This document shows positions 16,069 to 24,400 of a stretch of DNA of 28,865 nt, in pieces; the first letter of the stretch is position 1, and the number at the start of each line of letters is the position of its first letter. The position numbers were made by a program, and so were the translations under genes. This stretch comes from a virus. Location: positions 1-28,865 of the IMG/VR virus record IMGVR_UViG_3300009161_000175; one strand, given 5' to 3'. The notes under the pieces were generated by a model. That model was not told the DNA's origin. It ran no database searches and was given only the letters and a program-made list of their open reading frames with translations.

Positions 16069-16770
16069 ATGACCACTGTTCTCGGACTGATTCAGGAGGC
16101 CACGCGCCGGATTGGCGTTGAGGTTCCCGATGCTGTGATGTCGGCAACGACCCGCACGGCGCTGGAACTGAAAGAGACCGCGAACAACGCCGTGAACATG
16201 ATCCAGCGCGCTCATGCGTGGCAGGTTCTGGCGACACTGGCGACCTATACGGGCGATGCATCGACGACGGACTTCAGCCTGCCGACCGATTTCGACTGGA
16301 TGCCGACCGAGATGCAGGTCTGGTCATCGGCGCTCAAGAACCCGCTGAGCCGCGTCAACAGCATCAACGACTGGCTGGGCATGGTGGTCCAGAGCTACAA
16401 TCCTGGCATCAATGCGTGGACGATCTACGGCAACCAGATGCACATCACCCCGGCGCTGGCGTCTGCCGTGACGGCGAAGCATTACTATCAGGCGAAGCTG
16501 TCCGTTGCGCCGGCGTCGGGCTCCAACAAGGCATACTTCACGCTCGACACTGACACCTACCGCATCGATGACGACCTGTTCAAACGGGCCTTCATCTACC
16601 TCTGGAAGCAGGACAAGGGGCTCCCCTATGCGGAGTTCATGACCGACTACGAGACGCTGAAGGAGAAGCTGGTTGCCCGCGACAAGGGCGCCATGGTCCT
16701 TCGCATCGGTCAGGCCCGCATCCCTAACGGGGTCAACATCGCCTATCCGCTTAGCGTGCCCACATCATGA
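16069..16770 (+). CDS. Head-to-tail adaptor, P22 gp4-like
   Basis: 233 residues. It begins LGLIQEATRRIGVEVPDAV, then TALELKETANNAVNMIQRAH and W, a typical opening of gp4-like neck adaptors (helical bundle that binds the portal ring). The middle FSLPTDFDWMPTEMQVW and the LYNP-type beta region (INAWTIYGNQMHITPALAS) are also family-like; the end FMTDYETLKEKLVARDKGA is a closing helix. GAGGAGT at 16054-16060, eight bases before ATG 16069, is one of the strongest ribosome-binding sites in the window. The stop overlaps the next start by 4 nt (ATGA). The role follows from family resemblance and order: portal, scaffold, coat, adaptor, hub. Confidence 0.75.
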   Translation: MTTVLGLIQEATRRIGVEVPDAVMSATTRTALELKETANNAVNMIQRAHAWQVLATLATYTGDASTTDFSLPTDFDWMPTEMQVWSSALKNPLSRVNSINDWLGMVVQSYNPGINAWTIYGNQMHITPALASAVTAKHYYQAKLSVAPASGSNKAYFTLDTDTYRIDDDLFKRAFIYLWKQDKGLPYAEFMTDYETLKEKLVARDKGAMVLRIGQARIPNGVNIAYPLSVPTS

Positions 16771-18356
16771 GGCAGGGATTACGCAGGGTCGCTGTTCCAT
16801 CGCCAGCACAGTCTCGCTCACAGACCAAGACGTTCCCGGCCCCTGTGCGCGGCTGGGTGACGAACCAGAACCTCGCGGCGTCAAAGCCGGGTGGCTGTCT
16901 CGTCCTCGACAACTTCATCCCGACGCTGACCGGCCTCAAATTCCGTGGCGGCTCGTCGCTCTACTACAACACGGGCGATGGCAATCCGATCACGTCGCTG
17001 TTTGTCTATCGCGTATCCGGCAACTCGGAATTGTTCGCGGCGGATTCAGCGAAGATATGGGAGTTGCAGGGCACGCCCTCGACGGTCGTGACGGGCCAGA
17101 CGGGCGGGTATTACTCGACGGTCCAGTTCGAGACGACCAGCGGCAGTTACCTCTTCTGCTGCAATGGGACGAACTCAATTCAGCGCTACAATGGCAGCGC
17201 ATGGCTTGCGGTTACGGGTATCAGTGCGGACGCTATCACAGGCGTCACGACTTCGACGTTGAGCCATCCGTGGGTGTTCAAGAACCGGCTCTTCTTCGTG
17301 CAGACCGGAACGATGAAAGCCTGGTATCTCAGCACGGCGGCGATTGCCGGCGCGGCGCTTGATATCACCATGGCGGGTGTATTCCAGCGTGGCGGCTCTC
17401 TGCTGTTCGGCGCGACATGGTCGATCGATGCTGGCGATGGCGTTGACGACAAGTGCGTGTTCGTCTCGACGCTTGGCGAGGTTGCGGTTTACGAGGGCTC
17501 CGACCCCAGCGATTCAACGAAGTGGGCGCTGGTCGGACGCTATGATCTTGGCGGCATTCCGCTGGGCAAGAACGCTGTCATGCGGGCGGGCGGCGATTTG
17601 CTCATTGCAACGACCGAGGGGCTTGTCCCGCTCAGCCAGGCGATGACGAAAGACCCCGCTGCGCTGTCTCTGGCTGCGGTCAGCACGGCAATTCAGCCTG
17701 ATTGGGTGCGTGAGGCTGTAGCGCGGCAGTCGCTCCCGTGGACGATCGCGAAGTGGGACGCGCAGAACCTCGCTGTCGTTGCCCTGCCGGTGGTCGATGC
17801 AACGACGGAATCGGCGTGCTTTGTCGTCAATACCGAGACGGGCGCATGGACGCGGTTCACGGGCTGGGACACGCGCTCTGTGGTGATCCACGACAACCAG
17901 ATTTACTTCGGCACGTCGGCTGGCAAGGTCATGCTGGGCAATTCGGGCGGCATTGATGTTGCGACGCCCTACGTCTGCCGCTTCGCTCTCAGCTTCGACC
18001 ATTTCGGCAGCCCCGGTCAGCACAAGCAACTGAAGCAGGCGCGGGCGACATTCCGTGCATCCACCCCGTTCACGCCGAAGCTGTCGAGCAGCGTGGACTA
18101 CGCGCAGAGCTTCCCAACAGCCCCGTCATCGGCTGCGAACTACTCGGCTGATGTGTGGGATACTGGCCTCTGGGATACAGCACTGTGGGATGCGACTGCG
18201 ACGGAGACGACGGTATCGACACGCTGGGTCAGCATCGTGGGGGCAGGGTTCTCACATGCGCTTCAGCTTCAATGCACGTTTGGCGTGACGCCGACCCCGT
18301 CTGGAGAGTTTTCGGCGCTGGATGTCACTTTTGACATGGGCTCCGTCGTCAATTGA
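16767..18356 (+). CDS. Tail hub / packaged-DNA stabilisation protein, P22 gp10-like
   Basis: 529 residues, slightly longer than P22 gp10 (about 470). It reads as a beta-propeller-rich protein: repeated blade-like strands such as LFVYRVSGNSELFAADSAKI, YLFCCNGTNSIQRYNGSAW and GGDLLIATTEGLVPLS, followed by IAKWDAQNLAVVALPVVDA. The opening FPAPVRGWVTNQNLAASKPG and GCLVLDNFIPTLTGLKFRGG are typical of this family in alphaproteobacterial phages. Near the C-terminus (residues about 460-475) is a triplet of Trp-Asp units (VWDTGLWDTALWDA). It probably plugs the neck below the gp4-like adaptor. The start is set by the ATGA overlap. Confidence 0.75.
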   Translation: MRQGLRRVAVPSPAQSRSQTKTFPAPVRGWVTNQNLAASKPGGCLVLDNFIPTLTGLKFRGGSSLYYNTGDGNPITSLFVYRVSGNSELFAADSAKIWELQGTPSTVVTGQTGGYYSTVQFETTSGSYLFCCNGTNSIQRYNGSAWLAVTGISADAITGVTTSTLSHPWVFKNRLFFVQTGTMKAWYLSTAAIAGAALDITMAGVFQRGGSLLFGATWSIDAGDGVDDKCVFVSTLGEVAVYEGSDPSDSTKWALVGRYDLGGIPLGKNAVMRAGGDLLIATTEGLVPLSQAMTKDPAALSLAAVSTAIQPDWVREAVARQSLPWTIAKWDAQNLAVVALPVVDATTESACFVVNTETGAWTRFTGWDTRSVVIHDNQIYFGTSAGKVMLGNSGGIDVATPYVCRFALSFDHFGSPGQHKQLKQARATFRASTPFTPKLSSSVDYAQSFPTAPSSAANYSADVWDTGLWDTALWDATATETTVSTRWVSIVGAGFSHALQLQCTFGVTPTPSGEFSALDVTFDMGSVVN

Positions 18357-18817
18357 AGCTGCTCTACGGGCATGACGCGGCGGTCGAGAAGTTCGTCGCT
18401 GAGCGCGTACCGGGATGCCCTGACGGGTTTGGCGCTTCACGATCGATCGGCATCATCGACAACGACGGGCTTCTGGTCGCTGGATGGTGCTTTCATGGCT
18501 GGAACCCACACGCGGGCACGATAGAGTTTTCGGGCGCTGCGATAACGTCACGCTGGATGACGAAGCGCATCCTGCACGATCTGTTCGCCTACGCCTTTAA
18601 CAAGGTCGGCTGCCAGATGATCGTGACGCGGAATAGCGCGACAAACACGCAGCTGCATCGCCAGCTCAAAGCATACGGGTTCACCCGCATCGATTTCCCG
18701 CGCCTGTTTGGCCGGGATGAAGACGGCGTTGTCTGGTCGCTCACAGACAGCGCGTGGAAGCAGAGCAAGTACTACCAGCCCAATGGAGGCTCCAATCAGC
18801 AAGCCGAAGGCCCCTAA
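18353..18817 (+). CDS. GNAT-like acetyltransferase-fold protein, TTG start
   Basis: 154 residues. Its start is TTG 18353, overlapping the upstream TGA (TTGA); the first internal Met is too deep to be the start. The fold pattern is that of GNAT proteins: SIGIIDNDGLLVAGWCFHGW, TIEFSGAAITSRWMTKRILH, LFAYAFNKVGCQMIVTRNSA, then NTQLHRQLKAYGFTRIDFPR and a terminal strand GVVWSLTDSAW. The usual acetyl-CoA loop (R/Q-x-x-G-x-G/A) is not clearly present, so activity is uncertain. Similar proteins are common just after the tail hub in P22-like alphaproteobacterial phages, where they may be structural. The 3' end overlaps the next gene by 35 nt. Confidence 0.7.
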   Translation: MKLLYGHDAAVEKFVAERVPGCPDGFGASRSIGIIDNDGLLVAGWCFHGWNPHAGTIEFSGAAITSRWMTKRILHDLFAYAFNKVGCQMIVTRNSATNTQLHRQLKAYGFTRIDFPRLFGRDEDGVVWSLTDSAWKQSKYYQPNGGSNQQAEGP

Positions 18818-19964
18818 GCCCCCAAGTCCGCAGGAAGTAGCAGACGCACAAACGCAAACAAATATCGGCACGTCTGCGGCGAACACAGCTTCTGGCATGG
18901 TCAATCAACGCGGCCCTGACGGCTCGCTGACCTACAACCAGACCGGATCGAAGCAGATCAACATCGGCGGGAAGATGTACGACATCCCTCAGTACGAGGC
19001 GGTGACGCAGCTTTCCGACGTGGCGCAGAAACGCTTCGACACGACCAACGCGGTTCAGCAGAACATGGCTGACGTTGGCAAGCAGCTGTCCACGCAGATC
19101 ATGGACATAACCGGCAAGCCGATCAGCTATGAGGGTATGCCGGAGCTTGCAGGCTCGGGCGGCTACTCTGCCGATCGGACGCGGGTTGAGGATGCGATCA
19201 ATGCTCGCCTCAGACCGCAGCAGGATCGCGCTCGGGCATCGCTTGAGCAGCAGCTGGCGGACCAGGGTATTCGCGCCGGATCGGAAGCCTATGACCGCGC
19301 CCAACGCAATCAGGGCATGACCGAGAACGACGCTCGGATGCAGACGATCCTCGCAGGCGGGCAGGAGCAATCGCGCCTCGCTGGCCTCGACTCGTCAGCG
19401 CGGGCGCAGACGCTGCAGGAGCGGACAGGCGCGGCGAACGAGCCGATCAACCGCCTGAGCGCGCTGCTCTCGCAAACGCAGGTCAACACGCCTCAGTATC
19501 AGACCTACACGCCGCAGGGCATGGCGACGACCGACGTGGCGGGCATCACGCAGCAGGGCTTCGCCAACCAGGAAGCTCAATATCAGCAGAAGATGGCGCA
19601 GCAGCAGGCGACCATCGGCGCAATCGCTGGGCTCGGCGGCGCCGCTTTGAGTGGCGGCATGTTTGGCGCGGGCGGCATGTTCGGGCAAGCGGCGGGCGGT
19701 GGTGGATCGGCTCTTGCAAAGGCGGCGGCTCCATTCATCGGTATGTCAGACCGCAGGCTCAAGAAAGACATCACGAAGGTCGGCAAGGCGGACGGCCACA
19801 ACGTCTACAAGTACCGCTACCTCAATGAGGATGGCGATACGCCAAGGCACACCGGCGTCATGGCGCAGGAAGTTGAACGGACCCGACCGGATGCTGTGGT
19901 GAATACGCCAGCGGGTAAGGCGGTTAACTATACCCAGCTGTTCGGCCTTGGCGCGGGGATCTAA
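18783..19964 (+). CDS. Putative ejection protein with C-terminal S74 intramolecular chaperone
   Basis: 393 residues from ATG 18783 (MEAPISKPKAPKPPSPQEVA); a GTG at 18708 would overlap the upstream gene by 110 nt and give a low-quality leader. Residues about 10-290 are Gln/Ala-rich and helical with no known motif (AINARLRPQQDRARASLEQQ, LADQGIRAGSEAYDRAQ). About 265-315 is a glycine-rich hydrophobic stretch (IGAIAGLGGAALSGGMFGAG). The last 72 residues from Ser322 are a Peptidase_S74 chaperone: SDRRLKKDI, then GHNVYKYRYLNEDG, GVMAQEVE and AVNYTQLFG. In that family the chaperone helps a trimeric beta-helix to fold and is often cut off before the Ser. Here it is joined to a helical rather than beta protein, which is unusual. 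Confidence 0.75.
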   Translation: MEAPISKPKAPKPPSPQEVADAQTQTNIGTSAANTASGMVNQRGPDGSLTYNQTGSKQINIGGKMYDIPQYEAVTQLSDVAQKRFDTTNAVQQNMADVGKQLSTQIMDITGKPISYEGMPELAGSGGYSADRTRVEDAINARLRPQQDRARASLEQQLADQGIRAGSEAYDRAQRNQGMTENDARMQTILAGGQEQSRLAGLDSSARAQTLQERTGAANEPINRLSALLSQTQVNTPQYQTYTPQGMATTDVAGITQQGFANQEAQYQQKMAQQQATIGAIAGLGGAALSGGMFGAGGMFGQAAGGGGSALAKAAAPFIGMSDRRLKKDITKVGKADGHNVYKYRYLNEDGDTPRHTGVMAQEVERTRPDAVVNTPAGKAVNYTQLFGLGAGI

Positions 19965-19965
19965 G

Positions 19966-21417
19966 ATGGCAAACGGCTATCAGGGCGCTGGCTCATACGC
20001 CGGTTATGGCGATCCGGCGCGCGTGAAACTTGACCGGCAGCGCCAGCTAGCCGAGATGCTCTCGCAAGGCGCGACGGACACTAGCCCCAAGGGCTATGCC
20101 GAGGGTATTGCGCAGCTTGGCAAGGCGTGGATCGCCAGTCAGGCGCAGGGCCGTGCCGACGCCGCAGAGTCCGCCTATGCGACTGACAAGGCCCGCAGGC
20201 TCGCGCAATTCTTCAATCCCAAGGCTGATGAGCAGGGCCGGAACCTGGCCCCCGATGTCAACGTCAGCGCCGATCCTGCTCCCGCACCTGCACAGGCTGA
20301 CCCGCGTATCCGGTCGCTCGCAACTGCACTTGGCGGCGTTTACGAGGGCGACGGCAAGACGCAGCCCATGGGCATGACCGCAGCCCCGATGGCTGACGTT
20401 GGCGAGCCGTCATTCTCCGTGGGCGCTCCGGTGTCTATGCCGATGAGCGCGGCGCAGATGCCGAAGCCTGCGCCTGATCAAAACGCGCTGATGCAGCAAG
20501 CTCTGAGATACACGGGCGGCGATTATCAACAGGCGATGGCGATGGTGGAGGCGAAGATTGCGCCTGCGCGCGATGCGGAGGCTCTGTCCTATGCACGCGG
20601 CCAAGACGCAGCAACCGCCAAGAGGGCGGCAGATCAGGCCGCCACCCAAGCCTCCCAATGGCAGCAGACCTTCGACCAGAGCGGCAGCCATTACGATCAG
20701 ACGCTAGCCGCGACGGCTACGCATAACCGCGCCATGGAGAGAGCAGCGGAAGCAAAAGCAAGCCAACCGCGTGGCGGGCTGACGGGTATTCAGGGCCTGA
20801 ACTTCCAGTTCAAGCTGGATGACCTCGACAAAGACAATGCAGCCGAGAACCAGAAAGATAAGACCAGCGTCACATCGTTGAATAACACGATCGCCCTTCT
20901 TGATCAGTACACGGATAAAAGCACGCCAGAGAATGAAGCGCGGTTCAATGAGGTCTACGGCAATACGATCAACCCGAGCGGAAAAGGCGATGACTGGTTA
21001 AACTGGAAGGTTCCCTCCGGTTCGCCACGAGCAAACGGCATGGCGATGCTGGATCAGTTGGGTGGCCAAGCGTTCCTCGCCTCGATTACGGCCATGAGGG
21101 GATCTGGCGCGCTCTCAGATGCAGAGGGTGCGAAACTGACCAATGCTGCCACAAGGTTGATGATTCCAACTTTGAGCGATGACGAGGCAAGAACAGCAGC
21201 GACAGAGTTCCGTGCGGCACTGACGCAATCCAAGACGGCGGTTCAAAACTACATGACGGCCAAGGCTGCGACGCAACAACAGAACCGAGCGCGGATGCAG
21301 GCGATGATGGCCGCAGCAAGCGGAAGCGAGCCGCAGCAAGGGGACATCAACCTCTCCCAACTGACGCCAGAACAGCTTGACCAACTTGATCAACAGCTCA
21401 GCCAAGGCGGCCAATGA
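19966..21417 (+). CDS. Putative internal virion / ejection protein
   Basis: 483 residues from ATG 19966, 1 nt after the upstream stop; a TTG at 19948 is in frame but less likely. The N-terminus (GYGDPARVKLDRQRQLAEML, then SQGATDTSPKGYAEGIAQLG) is helical and Gln/Ala-rich. The centre is a disordered Pro/Met/Ala-rich linker. A long coiled coil follows (about 195-260), and residues about 365-430 hold LGGQAFLASITAMRGSGALS with DAEGAKLTNAATRLM and LSDDEARTAATEFRAAL, a pattern I recall from phage injection proteins. The C-terminus is Gln-rich (SQLTPEQLDQLDQQLSQGGQ). Role inferred from position between two other presumed ejection proteins and from composition. The stop overlaps the giant gene by 4 nt. 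Confidence 0.72.
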   Translation: MANGYQGAGSYAGYGDPARVKLDRQRQLAEMLSQGATDTSPKGYAEGIAQLGKAWIASQAQGRADAAESAYATDKARRLAQFFNPKADEQGRNLAPDVNVSADPAPAPAQADPRIRSLATALGGVYEGDGKTQPMGMTAAPMADVGEPSFSVGAPVSMPMSAAQMPKPAPDQNALMQQALRYTGGDYQQAMAMVEAKIAPARDAEALSYARGQDAATAKRAADQAATQASQWQQTFDQSGSHYDQTLAATATHNRAMERAAEAKASQPRGGLTGIQGLNFQFKLDDLDKDNAAENQKDKTSVTSLNNTIALLDQYTDKSTPENEARFNEVYGNTINPSGKGDDWLNWKVPSGSPRANGMAMLDQLGGQAFLASITAMRGSGALSDAEGAKLTNAATRLMIPTLSDDEARTAATEFRAALTQSKTAVQNYMTAKAATQQQNRARMQAMMAAASGSEPQQGDINLSQLTPEQLDQLDQQLSQGGQ

Positions 21418-24400
21418 ACCCGACGCTAGAACAAGTCCGCGCCGAGATTGCGCGCCGGAAAGCTGCGGCTGCACCTGTGGCGCCGGCGGCCCCCGCTCCG
21501 ACTGCGCCCGCTCCTGCGACGGGCGGTCTCACGCTTGAGGCTGTGCGTGCTGAGAAGGCGCGTCGTGCTGCAAATGGCGCAGGCTTCACATCTACCAACC
21601 CGATGGAGGCGGCTGGCATTGCCGCACAGCGCCAAGCATTGATTGGTCAGCGCGATGCCGCTTTGCAGAGCAAGATACAACAGGTCCAGGCTCAGCGCAT
21701 TCCGTTCCAAGAGGAGCAGGTCAATCGTAATGATTTGATGCGCGGCCTGAACAACCAGATCGATGGCTTGAACCCGTCACGATCGACGCTTGGAGACTAT
21801 CAAGCAAACGCACCGATTGCGAACGATGTAAGCAAGCTCGCCAAGACGGCGGGTCTCAACGTCTGGAACGGCGGCGTTACCGCAACTCAGGCGGCGATCA
21901 ATGCGCTTCCTGCTGCAGCAGATTGGATCGGAAGTTTTTCGCACAATGCAGATGGCTCACAGGCGTTCAAGCCGCAGCCGAAGGCCGACCTTAGCCGCGC
22001 TCGCATGGAAATCTCGCCAGAGGACCAGTCACTCAGCGGTATGCTGACTGAAGGGTTCACGCAGTTTCTGGCTACCCGTAGTCTGATGGGCAATGGCGGC
22101 GGTAAGTTTGCGAACGGCGCTAAGGACACAGCGGCGCTGATGTCTGGATTTAGTGGCAATTCAGGCCGCGCCGCTGATTTCGTTGACCCGAATGTAATTC
22201 CTGAAGGTGCAGCGCGTGAATTTGTCCAGTGGCTGAAAACCCAGCCCGGCGATTCCGACTTCATGGGCCGCGTCAAAAACGGAACGGAAGACTTTCTCGT
22301 CAACCTGATCCTGCACGGGGCAGGTAATGCACTCGGGGCGCTCAAAAAGCCGCCTGGTGCGCCCCACCTGCCCATCGATGTCTCTACCGTCGATCCGCTC
22401 AAGGTTGCGCTCGGCAAGGAGACGCAGGCGCAGGCGTTCGACACCGCGCACGCGACCGGCGTCGATCCGAACGCCCTTCCGACGCTCAATCGCGCGGGCG
22501 GAGCTTTTAACAGCGCGGAGCGGGACGCTGCTCTAAACCCGCACCTGCCGCCCGCACGCATCACACCCCCTACGGCTGCGGCCAGCGGCCCAAGCATTCC
22601 CGGAGGCGCTTCACAAGCCGCTGCGCAAGCTGGGGCGGCCAGCGCGGGGCAGCAGGCGTCCCCCGCTGTCGGTGGCGCTGGTGGAGCTATCCCTCCCAAT
22701 GGCGGGCCTGCTACTCTCCAAGCTACGCCCCGGCGCGTTCCCGCTGCCATCGATCCCGAGGAAGTCGCTAACAACCGCGCTGCCGTCATTTCCATCAGCC
22801 GGTTCATGCGCTCCGCTCGCATACCCCGTAACGTCGTAGACGATTACGTAGGAAGCCTGCTTAGCCGCTACGAACCCCTTAAGAGCGACCGCTACCCGCT
22901 TGCCTTCTTCGTTGAAGAGGATCTCCCGCAGTACCTCCAGAGCAGGGGATACAGCCCCGACAAGGCTCGTAACCTTGCTGGCGATGTAGCGGTAAAGACG
23001 AACGGGTACGGCAAAGCGGCCAATTCGTTTACAGGCTCGGGCAACAGCTCGCGCTATACGATGCAGGACACGATCCATCAGCTCACCAGCACGCAGAAAA
23101 CAGAACTTGACCGGACATTCAAATCCGTCCTTGGCGATGAAACGCTCATGGGCAGGTCCGATGAAATCGGCGCTCTCATGCGCCAGAACGGTCAGGAAGC
23201 CTACACCAATTCGATCTCGGAGGCTAACCGGCTTCTCAAGACCGGCAAAGCCACGCCAGAACAGGTGAAGGCGGCTAGCGAGATCAACGCAATCCTGACT
23301 AATTCGGGCTTCAAGGAGTTCTACCCCGAAAGCCTGACTATCGAGGCGACGACACGCGGCAAGACAGTTGACGAACTGATCCAAGAGCGGCTTGCGGCTG
23401 ATCCGATCGACACCGCGCACTGGCTGCAATCCGAGATCGGGCAGGCCGCGCGCGATGCCAAGAACATCGACGGCTCGCAGACCAATATGTCCCGCGCCTA
23501 TGAGAACATGCGCAAGGCGATCCTTGACCGGCTTGAGAAGTTCGCCGGCTACAAGGGCGCCCGTATGCAGCACGGCGACCTGTTCGGAGCGGATGAGGCT
23601 ATCTCATTCGGTGATCGTTTCCTGTCCGACGCAAAGAGCGAGTACAAGACCGAACAGATGGCGCGGGCATTGGAGAAGCTATCTCCGCGTCAGCAGCAGG
23701 TTGCGGCGCTGTCGATCCGTGACGCGCTTCTCAATCAGATCATTCGCCTGTCGCCCGAAGAAGCCCCGGCGCGCATCACCCAGCTTCAGAATGAGGGAAC
23801 ACTCAAGGCCCTTGTGACTGTGCTGGGCGAGGAACGCGGTACCGAACTCCGCAACGCCATCGCGAACATGCGCGTTGAAAACCAGCGCATCGCCTCCGTC
23901 AGCCAAGCGCATGGATCTCCGACACACCTGAACCAGCAGGGCGCGAAGGATGCAGTCGATAACCTGCGCGGACCCGGCAACAGGGCCGTTCACGCCATTG
24001 GCAATCCGGGCGGATGGGCTTTCGCGGCTGGTGCATCCGCACTCCTAGGCAGCCCGGTCCCTCTCGCTGCCAAGGGCCTCGCGTCTATCGCTGACAAGCT
24101 CTCGACGCCGACAGCCAAGTTTCAGTCGCGCGCTACAAGGGGTCTCTATGGGTTGCCCAAAGCGGCTGAAGATGCTGCCGGCGCTCTGCCTGATCTCCCA
24201 GCCGCCCCCGTATCTGGTGCGCCAGTTTCCCCCGGAGGAGGTAGCGGAGCGGGAAGCGGATTCGGTCGCACACCGCAGCCCCGCGCCCAACGTCCGCCCC
24301 CGACTGTCGAGGAGTGGGGCCAGCGCATCGAAAAGGACCAGAACGAGCTTCAGCGCCTTCTGAAGCAGTACGACCAGATCGATCGCGCAGATCCGAACGT

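Noticed and set aside
16673-17362. 229-codon + strand open frame overlapping the adaptor and hub genes
   Set aside because: Lies out of frame with two well-supported genes, and its composition (Arg/Gly/Gln/Asp patches) is that of a shadow frame.
21887-22822. 311-codon - strand open frame opposite the giant gene
   Set aside because: Ala/Ser/Pro/Arg-rich mirror of the GC-rich linker on the + strand; no recognisable domain or ribosome-binding site context.
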